Under the pieces are notes generated by a model. That model did not search any database and was not told where the DNA came from. It saw only the letters and a list, made by a program, of their open reading frames with translations. Positions 7,771 to 14,729 of a stretch of 18,081 nucleotides of DNA are shown in pieces (the first letter of the stretch is position 1; each line of letters begins with the position of its first letter). Origin of the DNA: DYTH01 sp964552725 (GTDB taxonomy: Bacteria; Desulfobacterota; Syntrophia; Syntrophales; UBA5619); assembly GCA_964552725.1 (NCBI GenBank), contig CAZKHU010000061.1:1-18081 (forward strand), in the 5' to 3' direction. The position numbers and the translations under genes are program-made.

Positions 7771-7956
7771 AAACGGTTTCCGTTTTTTTCCAGCAAGTTT
7801 ACCGGTCGGGGGCTCGGTCTGCCCGTTGTTCTGGGAATCGTCAAGACGCACGGCGGGGCTGTTGCGGTGCAGAGCGAACCGGGACAGGGGAGCACCTTCA
7901 GAGTTTTCCTGCCGGGTTCGGCCAAGAAAAGATCACCGGAATCGCTGTCAGTATAG
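7771..7956 (+). pseudogene. 3' remnant of a histidine kinase (end of the HATPase domain)
   Basis: Directly after an in-frame TGA (7768-7770) the plus strand encodes about 61 residues that match the end of a HATPase domain. It has PFFSSKFTGRGLGL (the F-box and G2 box), then VVLGIVKTHGGAV and GQGSTFRVFLP, and stops at TAG (7954-7956). There is no start codon or upstream kinase sequence, so this is a decayed or truncated gene. Its F-box/G2 wording (KFTGRGLGL) is that of PAS-type or hybrid kinases and differs from the intact neighbour (KGEKGTGLGL), so it is not a local duplication. The remaining bases to 8067 hold nothing I can identify. Confidence 0.7.
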
Positions 7957-8067
7957 TCTCCGGGCACGCAGGAGTCCGGGTATGGCCGATTGTTCGATTA
8001 TTACTATGCGGATCCCGCCCGGGAGCGCCGGACCGGTCGGCACGGCCAAAGGGAAGCAGCCCCTTTC

Positions 8068-9141
8068 TCATTCGATAACGATTTTCCCCGGCGGGGTCGG
8101 GACAACCTCGCCTACAATCGCCGCATCCGGGATTCCCGCTTTATGCATATCCGCAAGCAGCTCTTTTGCGCCGGCTTCCGGAAGGGAGATGAAAAGTCCC
8201 CCCGAGGTCTGCGGATCGAACAGCAGATCGATAATCCAGTCGGGGCAGCCGGCCCCCTTTTCGATCTGGGATTCGCGGAATTTGCGGTTGCGGAGCAGGC
8301 CGCCGGGAATGATTCCCGTTTCGATAAGTTCCCGGACGCCTTCAAAATAAGGTATTGCTTTTGAGTATATTCTTATTCCCGTTTCGCTTCCCTCGATCAT
8401 CTCCATCGCGTGCCCCAGCAGGCCGAACCCCGTGATGTCCGTGCAGGCATGGATGTCGTCCCTTTTCGCTGCAAGTTCCGCCGCCGCCCTGTTGAGTTCC
8501 ATCATCGTGGCTATGCTGCGTTCCTGCAGGACGGGATCGGCAACCCCGCCCTTGACCGCCGTGCTGACGATCCCGGAGCCAAGGGCTTTGGTAAGGATAA
8601 GGCGATCCCCGGGAAGCGCCCCCCGGTTGGCCAGAACCCGGTCGGGATGGACGACTCCGGTTACCGAAAGCCCGTATTTCGGTTCATCGTCCTCGACGCT
8701 GTGGCCGCCCACCAGCACAACGCCTGCCTCCCGCATTTGTGCGAGACCGCCCCGGAGAATCTCGCGGAGAATGGCGATATCCATCTTGCCTGTCGGGAAG
8801 CAGACTATATTCATTGCCGTCAGCGGCCGCCCGCCCATCGCGTACACGTCGCTCAGCGCGTTAGTTACGGCAATGCGGCCGAAGGTGTACGGATCGTCAA
8901 CGACCGGGGTGAAAAAATCCACCGTCTGGATGATCGCCAGATCGTCGCGCAGGCGATATACGCCGGCGTCGTCGGCATTCTCCATGCCGATGATAAGATT
9001 GGGATCTGTAATCAGCGGCAGATCCTTGAGCGCTTCGTGCAGGTCCTCCGGACCTATCTTGCACGCTCAACCGGATCCGTGGGAGGTTTCTGTCAGCCGC
9101 TTTTTTTTATTTGCCGTGGACATTGCCGGAAAAATATTCAT
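8068..9141 (-). CDS. selD: Selenophosphate synthetase (selenide, water dikinase), selenocysteine-containing
   Basis: SelD makes selenophosphate from selenide and ATP, the selenium donor for selenocysteine tRNA. The product is 357 residues with a UGA at codon 25 (9067-9069). The context, SHGSGU followed by ACKIGPEDLHEAL, is the SelD active site, where other species have Cys or selenocysteine (GC/U-x-x-K). Downstream motifs are GMENADDAGVYRL, VDFFTPVVDDPYTFGRIAVTNALSDVYAMGG and GGHSVEDDEPKYG. The uninterrupted frame begins only at Met 8985, which would lose the catalytic Sec/Lys segment. I chose ATG 9139-9141 because AAGGA lies 6 bases upstream; Met 9123 has no ribosome site. An 18-bp tandem duplication lies just upstream. 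Its selenium would serve the FdhA selenoprotein in the same window. No selA, selB or selC is present here. Confidence 0.95.
9041..9055 (-). promoter_or_regulatory. Putative bacterial SECIS hairpin of selD
   Basis: Bases 15-29 counted from the U of the UGA read AGGUCCGGAGGACCU, a perfect 6-bp stem with loop GGA. The loop lies 21-23 bases from the UGA, close to the loop position in E. coli SECIS elements. The role in SelB recruitment is inferred. Confidence 0.6.
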
Positions 9142-9158
9142 CTTTGATCCTTTTCAGC

Positions 9159-9194
9159 TTATGTGATGACTGAATGTTATGTGATGACTGAATG
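9159..9194. repeat. Perfect tandem duplication of an 18-bp unit upstream of selD
   Basis: TTATGTGATGACTGAATG occurs at 9159-9176 and again at 9177-9194, with no mismatch. It lies 18 bases upstream of the selD start, within its leader or promoter region. Confidence 0.9.
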
Positions 9195-9295
9195 CCTTGT
9201 TTGGGCAGATACCAGACGGCGATGAAATTTGCAAGCAGGCAGGACCCTGAATTTTCTTTCCGCTGCCGCAGAAAATTGGCGAGGCTGCCGGAATG

Positions 9296-9324
9296 TTGAC
9301 ATTAACCGATTATTAAGCTATTTC
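9296..9324 (+). promoter_or_regulatory. Candidate sigma-70 promoter of the small lipoprotein gene
   Basis: TTGACA (9296-9301), a consensus -35, is followed after exactly 17 bases by TATTTC (9319-9324). It lies about 90 bases before the lipoprotein start. The rest of 9195-9416 contains no other recognised feature. Confidence 0.5.
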
Positions 9325-9416
9325 TGCATCCGGTGTTGAACGGATACCATCATGATATCTCCGGGGCTGCGCAACTGCCTGTAGGCCTGCTGAGTTATTT
9401 CCTGACGAGGTGCCAA

Positions 9417-9914
9417 ATGAAAGTAGATGTAATTATTAAATATTTTTTTTGTTGCGTCCTGATGGCAACGCTGGTGGGGCTTGTCTCCTGTACGGGTTTG
9501 TTCCGGAATTACGGTTCGATAAGACCCAGCGAAAGGGTGACCGGGGATTTCGAGCGGTTTAATGTGGCGAACCAGATGCGCTATTATATCAGCGGCTCCG
9601 ACTTATATCCGAACGCCATTCTGGGGCTGCGGGGGGATGTGCAGCTCGATTCCAGAACCCTCTGGAAAGAGGTGAAAATGACCCGGGCGAAGATGAAGGA
9701 ACTGGTCGGGGATATGAAGACAAGGACGTTCGGGTTGGGTCTGTACCTCTACGGTTTTGAATTGACAGCTCCCGACGGCAGGCCGGTTGGCGTCTGGTAT
9801 TCGATTCCGACGGCGCGAACCATGCTGAGGCGGAACGAAGATTCGACGATCTGGATTGAAACCCCGGACATCGACACCTATGAAAAGTTTGAGGTAAAAG
9901 TTTACCGGAACTGA
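9417..9914 (+). CDS. Small lipoprotein of unknown function
   Basis: This is a 165-residue protein with a lipoprotein signal: a short charged start, a hydrophobic stretch (residues 9-24) and a lipobox ending GLVSC, so Cys25 would be lipidated. I chose the ATG at 9417 because GAGGT lies 6 bases upstream and the signal peptide then has normal length; the open frame extends to 9333 but adds no signal-like sequence. The mature part is soluble and mixed in character, with a YLYGFELTAPDGRPVGVWYSIP segment typical of a compact beta-rich domain. I do not recognise the family. It precedes mltA, another lipoprotein, on the same strand, which suggests an envelope role, but mltA appears to have its own promoter. 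Confidence 0.75.
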   Translation: MKVDVIIKYFFCCVLMATLVGLVSCTGLFRNYGSIRPSERVTGDFERFNVANQMRYYISGSDLYPNAILGLRGDVQLDSRTLWKEVKMTRAKMKELVGDMKTRTFGLGLYLYGFELTAPDGRPVGVWYSIPTARTMLRRNEDSTIWIETPDIDTYEKFEVKVYRN

Positions 9915-10000
9915 AAACACTGCCGGTTGATCGGCCCTGCTGGTTCCGGGAAGCGATATCGGGATTGACGGCGTCGTTTTTTTTTGCCGCAAGATTTCCT

Positions 10001-10030
10001 TTGACAGACGAGAGCCGCTTGTCCTATAAA
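10001..10030 (+). promoter_or_regulatory. Strong sigma-70 promoter abutting the mltA start
   Basis: TTGACA (10001-10006), an 18-base spacer and TATAAA (10025-10030). The expected transcription start, about 7 bases after the -10, falls at or next to the ATG at 10037. A 9-T run (9977-9985) lies upstream and may help end the preceding transcript, although only a very weak stem precedes it. Confidence 0.6.
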
Positions 10031-10036
10031 TCCATC

Positions 10037-11221
10037 ATGAAAACCAAAATCATTTTCTGCCTTTTATTGATCGTTGTTTTTTTGGTTCCTGCCGGCTGCC
10101 AGAAGCGCCCGCCCGCAGTTCTGACGGTGCATCCAGTTCCTCAAAAAGATTATTACCGCCCCTTGCCGCCCGGCGAACTGGCATTGCGAAAGATTGTCGA
10201 TCCCGGTCAGATTCCCGATTACACGAAGGCCTGCTCGGATACGGAGGGGTTGCAGGAAGCAATCGCCAACAGTCTTGGCTATCTGGCAAAGCCTTCCAGC
10301 AAGAAATTTTACCCTTATGGCGAAATCACCTACGAACAGGCGGTAAGAAGCCTGCAGGAACTGAAGAAGCTTGTCGCTGCGGGGTTGTCTCCCCGGCAGA
10401 TGAACTCGGCGCTCCGGGAAAGATTCGATACTTATATTTCGGTGGGCTGCGACGACCAGGGAACCGTATTGTTCACCGGATATTATACGCCGATTTTTGA
10501 CGGTTCGCCTGTGCGCACGGATCGGTTCAAATATCCCTTATACAAGCCGCCGGCCGATCTGTTGAAGGGGGCTGACGGAACGATTCTGGGGCAAAGGGGG
10601 CCGGATGGCCGGATCAGCAAATACCCCAGCCGGGAAGAGATACAGAAGTCAAATGTCCTTGCCGGCAATGAGCTGGTCTGGCTCAGCGACCCGTTCGAGG
10701 CTTATATAGTTCATGTTCAGGGTTCAGCCAAAATTCGCCTGCCCGACGGCCGGATCGAAACGGTTGCCTATGCCGCTCATAACGGCTGGGAATACCAGGG
10801 GATCGTGCAGAAAATGATGGCCGATGGGAAGTTTGCCGGTAAGAATGTCAACCTCAGGGCCATGATCGATTATTTCAAGGCCCATCCTGATGAAGTCGAC
10901 AGCTATGTAAATAGGAATCCCCGGTTTGTTTTTTTCAGATCCCAGGAAAGCGAGCCCCGGGGTTCGCTCAATGAGCCGGTAACCCCCCTCCGCACGATTG
11001 CCACGGACAAATCCATTTACCCCCGGGCGATGTTTGCCTTTGCCGCGGTTGAGCTGGACACTCCCGTGGGATTTGCCCTGGATCAGGATACGGGAGGGGC
11101 CATCCGGGCGGCGGGCCGATGCGATGTCTATATGGGGGTCGGCGATAAGGCCGGCGAGCTTGCCGGCGGGACATACCGCGAGGGGAATCTTTACTATCTG
11201 TTCATCAAACCCGGCAATTAG
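10037..11221 (+). CDS. mltA: Membrane-bound lytic murein transglycosylase A
   Basis: MltA cleaves the glycan strands of peptidoglycan to 1,6-anhydro products at the outer membrane. The 394-residue product begins with a lipoprotein signal (hydrophobic residues about 4-17, lipobox VPAGC, Cys21). The MltA domain shows GYYTPIFDGS, KYPLYKPP, and LSDPFEAYIVHVQGSAKIRLPDGR. The C-terminal 3D domain shows DQDTGGAIRAAGRCDVYMG from residue 349, containing the conserved aspartates that include the catalytic one. Length and order fit the family. The open frame extends to 9965, but the signal peptide fixes the start at or near 10037. No Shine-Dalgarno is visible there, and a strong promoter lies immediately upstream, so the message may be leaderless. 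An in-frame TTG at 10019 is a less likely start. Confidence 0.93.
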   Translation: MKTKIIFCLLLIVVFLVPAGCQKRPPAVLTVHPVPQKDYYRPLPPGELALRKIVDPGQIPDYTKACSDTEGLQEAIANSLGYLAKPSSKKFYPYGEITYEQAVRSLQELKKLVAAGLSPRQMNSALRERFDTYISVGCDDQGTVLFTGYYTPIFDGSPVRTDRFKYPLYKPPADLLKGADGTILGQRGPDGRISKYPSREEIQKSNVLAGNELVWLSDPFEAYIVHVQGSAKIRLPDGRIETVAYAAHNGWEYQGIVQKMMADGKFAGKNVNLRAMIDYFKAHPDEVDSYVNRNPRFVFFRSQESEPRGSLNEPVTPLRTIATDKSIYPRAMFAFAAVELDTPVGFALDQDTGGAIRAAGRCDVYMGVGDKAGELAGGTYREGNLYYLFIKPGN

Positions 11222-11285
11222 CAGTTTGCCGGGCACACGCGCCGCCTGAGAAGGCTGTCGGCGGAGGGATGGAGGAGGTGGAAAG

Positions 11286-11405
11286 ATGTTCGTCAATGCC
11301 TGCCGGAACCTTGTGGATGCGGAAGCGTTCCGGCGGGAGAAGGCCGCCCTGGCTTTTGGCGTTGCCCAATGGCCGAAGAAGGCAGAAAATTTCCAGGCTC
11401 AATGA
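11286..11405 (+). CDS. Possible 39-residue protein, unrecognised
   Basis: A short frame begins MFVNACRNLVDAEAFRREKA and ends at TGA. It is preceded by GGAGGAGGTG (11271-11280), 5 bases from the ATG, the strongest ribosome site in this region. It starts 64 bases after mltA and could be co-transcribed. The sequence is amphipathic, with no membrane segment and no recognised family. It might be a real small gene or the head of a decayed longer one. The rest of 11222-11615 holds no other supported gene. Confidence 0.35.
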   Translation: MFVNACRNLVDAEAFRREKAALAFGVAQWPKKAENFQAQ

Positions 11406-11548
11406 ATTGCGGCGGCACGATGCTCTTCCATTTCCATCCGGGGACAGGGAACGGGAGGATTGAGCTTCTCCGAAGCGACTGTGACAAGATAAAAAAACGA
11501 ATTTCCATCTACCTCAATCATTTGGCGTTTTGGAATTTGAATGAGCTT

Positions 11549-11629
11549 CCGGACTGCTGTTGTGCGGGAATGGCAAAACGGGACATTTATCATAAAAGCC
11601 AACCCGCCGGTTTGATTACAGCAGTCCGG
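11549..11629. repeat. 12-bp perfect inverted repeat straddling the alaS 3' end
   Basis: CCGGACTGCTGT (11549-11560) and ACAGCAGTCCGG (11618-11629) are exact complements 57 bases apart. The right arm covers the last alaS codons and part of the stop codon. In RNA they could form a long stem downstream of alaS, but there is no T-run after it. Confidence 0.6.
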
Positions 11630-14252
11630 CCAGTTTTTCCAGCGCCTGCTCCAGAAATTCCGGGTGGGGGCCGCCGGCCTGCGCCATGTCGGGACGGCCG
11701 CCGCCCTTGCCGCCGACCGTGGGGGCGATCTGCCCGATGATCTTTCCGGCGTGGTAGCGCTCGGAGAGATCCTTCGTGACGAGGCACAGCAGCATCGCCT
11801 TGTCTTCGACCCGGCTCCCGAGGAGGATCACGCCCGAGCGGAGGCGATCCCGGAGCTTGTCTCCCAAATCGCGGAGCGTCTTTGCGTCGGCGGCATTAAC
11901 GACGGTCGCCAGCATGCTGATTCCGTTTATCTGTTGGACTTTTTCGATCAAATCCCCGGAATCCTGCGCCGCCATTTTTGCCTTCAGCGAGTCAATCTCC
12001 TTTTCCAGATCGCGCTGATTACGCAGGAGCTTTTCGGTTTTCTCCGCCGTTTCGAACAGATTGCATTTCAGAAGTGATGACAATCGGTGCAGTTCGTCTT
12101 CGAGATGTCCGGCGTAAGCCGCGGCCCCCCGGCCTGTTAGGGCTTCAATCCGGCGCACCCCGGCGGCGACGGACGATTCATGGATAATCTTGAAAAATCC
12201 TATCTCGCCGGTTCGGGACACGTGCGTTCCACCGCAGAGCTCCCGGCTGAAGGCGCCCATCTGGAGCACCCGGACGCGGTCGCCGTATTTTTCGTCGAAG
12301 ACGGCTGTCGCGCCGGTTCTTATGGCTTCAGCAAGCGGCAGCACCCTGGTTTCCACCGGGACATTCGCCCGAATCATCGCGTTTACCCGCTCCTCCACCC
12401 GGCCCAGTTCTTCCTCGGAAATCCGCGAAAAATGGGTGAAGTCGAAGCGCAGCCGCTCCGGGTTGACGAGCGACCCGGACTGCTTTACGTGCTCCCCCAG
12501 CACCTCTTTCAGCGCCGCCTGGAGCAGGTGGGTTCCGGAGTGGTTGGCTTCCGTATCCCTTCTTTTTTCCGCATCGACGAGCAGATCGGCCTGATCCCCG
12601 GTTTTTATCTTGCCTTTGACGACCTTGCCGACATGGCTGACCAGGTTGTCGAGCGGCCTTTTTGTGTCGGTCACGGCAAATTCGAATCCTTCCCCCGTGA
12701 TGAGCCCCGTGTCGCCGATTTGCCCACCGACCTCACCGTAGAAAGGCGTATGCGCAACAATAAGTTCCGCCTCCGTTCCTTCCGCTATCTCTTCCGCCCT
12801 CTGACCTGCGACCAGGATCGCGATGATTGGAGAGCTCCCCGTTGTCACACCCTCGTAGCCGGAGAATTCCGACACGATTCCCCCCAGCGCAAGATGCCGG
12901 TATATCTCGGAAATTGTTTCCTCCCCGCTTCCCTTCCACGACTCGCGGGCCTTCTTTTTCTGGAGGTTCATCGCCCGTTCAAAGCCCTCCATGTCGAGCG
13001 AGAGATTGTCGCGGCGGACGATATCTTCCGTCAGGTCAACGGGAAAGCCGTATGTGTCGTAAAGTTTGAAAACCGTCTCTCCGGGGATGGTATTTCCTCC
13101 CGCCGCTTTCAGGGCGGCTGTTTCCTCCTGCAGGATGCGGAGGCCGGCATCGAGGGTTTCGATGAAACGCTGCTCCTCGCTTTCAACAACCTTGCGGATA
13201 TATGATGCCCTGGCAAGCAGATCGGGATAGGCTCCCTGCATCTCTTCAATAACTGCCCCGCATACCTCGTGCAGAAACGGGCGGTTCATGCCGATGAGTT
13301 TTCCGTGGCGCGCGGCCCGGCGGAGAATTCGCCTGAGGACGTAGCCTCGCCCCTCGTTGCTGGGGATGACCCCGTCGCCGATCAGGAAGGCGACGGAACG
13401 GCTGTGATCGGCGATGACGCGGAGGGAGATGTCGCTTTCCTTATTGCTGCCGTAGGCGCGGCCGCTGATCCTGGCGATGAAGCCGATGATGCCGGCAAAG
13501 AGATCGGAGTCGTAATTGCTTTTCACCCCCTGGGCTACCGCCGCGAGACGTTCAAGCCCCATGCCGGTGTCGATATTGGGTCGCGGCAGCGGGGTAAGCG
13601 CCCCGGACTGGTCGCGGTCGAACTGGGTGAAGACGAGATTCCAGATCTCGAGGTGCCGGTCGCATTCGCAGTGGATGTCGCATTCCGGCCTGCCGCACCC
13701 GGCGCCTTCGCCCTGGTCGTAGATGATCTCGGAGCAGGGGCCGCAGGGACCGGTATCCCCCATTGTCCAGAAATTGGTCTTTTCTCCCATCCGGACGATC
13801 CGCTTTTCGGGAACGCCCATTTCATCGCGCCAGATTCGGAGGGCCTCTTCGTCATCCTGATAGACCGTCACCCAGAGTCTTTCCCTGTCGAGGCCGATGA
13901 CCCCGGTCAGGTATTCCCATGCCCAGGCGATGGCCTCTTTTTTAAAGTAGTCTCCGAACGAAAAGTTGCCGAGCATTTCAAAGAAGGTGTGGTGACGGGC
14001 CGTCACGCCGACGTTTTCCAGGTCGTTATGCTTCCCGCCCGCCCGCACGCATTTCTGCGAGGTGACTGCCCGGCTGTAGCCCCGCTCCTCCAGCCCCAGA
14101 AAGCTGTTTTTGAACTGCACCATCCCGGCGTTTGTAAAGAGGAGGGTCGGGTCGTCCTTGGGGACAAGCGGGGAACTGCCGACTATCGTGTGTCCCTTGC
14201 TTTTGAAGAAATCCAGAAAACTCTCCCTTATGTTATTCCCCGTCATCGTCAT
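11616..14252 (-). CDS. alaS: Alanyl-tRNA synthetase
   Basis: This 878-residue class II synthetase charges tRNA-Ala and edits mischarged Ser/Gly. It has the normal full length. The catalytic domain opens with RESFLDFFKSKGH and holds motif 2 (TFFEMLGNFSFGDYFK) and motif 3 (RGYVLRRILRRAARHG, about 302-317). A Cys-rich insertion (CGPC...CGRPECDIHCECDRH) is common in bacterial AlaS. The editing domain has zinc/tRNA-binding HSGTH (His571, His575) and CGGTH (Cys673, His677). The C-terminal domain ends with GGKGGGRPDMAQAGG. The ATG at 14252 is favoured because GAGGAG lies 10 bases upstream; a second ATG two codons later is possible. It overlaps the end of recX by 20 bases, so translation is probably coupled, and it closes the recA-recX-alaS series. 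Confidence 0.97.
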   Translation of the reverse strand: MTMTGNNIRESFLDFFKSKGHTIVGSSPLVPKDDPTLLFTNAGMVQFKNSFLGLEERGYSRAVTSQKCVRAGGKHNDLENVGVTARHHTFFEMLGNFSFGDYFKKEAIAWAWEYLTGVIGLDRERLWVTVYQDDEEALRIWRDEMGVPEKRIVRMGEKTNFWTMGDTGPCGPCSEIIYDQGEGAGCGRPECDIHCECDRHLEIWNLVFTQFDRDQSGALTPLPRPNIDTGMGLERLAAVAQGVKSNYDSDLFAGIIGFIARISGRAYGSNKESDISLRVIADHSRSVAFLIGDGVIPSNEGRGYVLRRILRRAARHGKLIGMNRPFLHEVCGAVIEEMQGAYPDLLARASYIRKVVESEEQRFIETLDAGLRILQEETAALKAAGGNTIPGETVFKLYDTYGFPVDLTEDIVRRDNLSLDMEGFERAMNLQKKKARESWKGSGEETISEIYRHLALGGIVSEFSGYEGVTTGSSPIIAILVAGQRAEEIAEGTEAELIVAHTPFYGEVGGQIGDTGLITGEGFEFAVTDTKRPLDNLVSHVGKVVKGKIKTGDQADLLVDAEKRRDTEANHSGTHLLQAALKEVLGEHVKQSGSLVNPERLRFDFTHFSRISEEELGRVEERVNAMIRANVPVETRVLPLAEAIRTGATAVFDEKYGDRVRVLQMGAFSRELCGGTHVSRTGEIGFFKIIHESSVAAGVRRIEALTGRGAAAYAGHLEDELHRLSSLLKCNLFETAEKTEKLLRNQRDLEKEIDSLKAKMAAQDSGDLIEKVQQINGISMLATVVNAADAKTLRDLGDKLRDRLRSGVILLGSRVEDKAMLLCLVTKDLSERYHAGKIIGQIAPTVGGKGGGRPDMAQAGGPHPEFLEQALEKLAGLL

Positions 14253-14727
14253 GAACCCGTTGCTCCTCTTTCAATATTTTCAAGATGAGCTCAAGGGGAA
14301 ACCCCTTGCTCATCAAGTTTCTGATCAATCTTGCCTTCTCTTTTTCATCCGGTCTTCCGGACGTTTCCTTCAACAGCCGCTTCTGCAGTAAAAGCCTGAT
14401 TCTTTCCCCTTCGCCGAGTTCCTCGTCGGCCCCTGCGATCGCCGCTTCCCGGAGATCGCAGGCAACCCCCTTTTCCTGCAGGTCGAAGGCTATCCGGCGA
14501 TTTCCGACCAGCCGGTTTGTCGCCAGCTCTCGCGCCCGCTGCCGGGCGAAGTTTCCGTCATCGATATATCCAAGCTCCCGGCATCTCTGGATAACGCCAT
14601 CAATAACGGCGGAGGAGAAATTTCCGGACTTCAGTTTCAGGCGCAATTCCCTCTCGCTGTGGGCCCTGATCCCCAGAAGCCTGAAGGCCTTTTCTTTGGC
14701 TTTGGCGAAGACGTCCGCTTCTTCCAT
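14233..14727 (-). CDS. recX: RecA regulator RecX
   Basis: This 164-residue protein has the all-helical RecX repeat pattern: LLGIRAHSERELRLKL near the N-terminus, CRELGYIDDGNFARQRA, and then repeats ending KARLIRNLMSKGFPLELILKIL. RecX binds RecA filaments and limits their activity. It starts 2 bases after the recA stop and overlaps alaS, so it is part of the same transcript. Length and position are those expected for bacterial recX. Confidence 0.92.
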   Translation of the reverse strand: MEEADVFAKAKEKAFRLLGIRAHSERELRLKLKSGNFSSAVIDGVIQRCRELGYIDDGNFARQRARELATNRLVGNRRIAFDLQEKGVACDLREAAIAGADEELGEGERIRLLLQKRLLKETSGRPDEKEKARLIRNLMSKGFPLELILKILKEEQRVHDDDGE

Positions 14728-14729
14728 TG

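Noticed and set aside
7695..8078. Plus-strand frame of 127 codons before selD
   Set aside because: The kinase-tail similarity lies in another frame of the same stretch (7771-7956); this frame is Arg/Gly/Cys-rich with no ribosome site.
9215..9232. Second sigma-54-like element (CGGCGATGAAATTTGCA) upstream of the lipoprotein gene
   Set aside because: The GG to GC distance is one base too long and the -24 half lacks the leading T; a good sigma-70 promoter lies nearer the gene.
11402..11740. Plus-strand frame starting at the ATGA overlap after the small ORF
   Set aside because: It has no ribosome site of its own, runs antisense into the conserved C-terminus of alaS, and its second half is Pro/Arg-rich shadow sequence.
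12180..14288. Two long plus-strand open frames opposite alaS (12180-13205 and 13269-14288)
   Set aside because: Both are shadows of alaS; the minus strand carries all synthetase motifs and the plus translations are low-complexity and unrecognisable.
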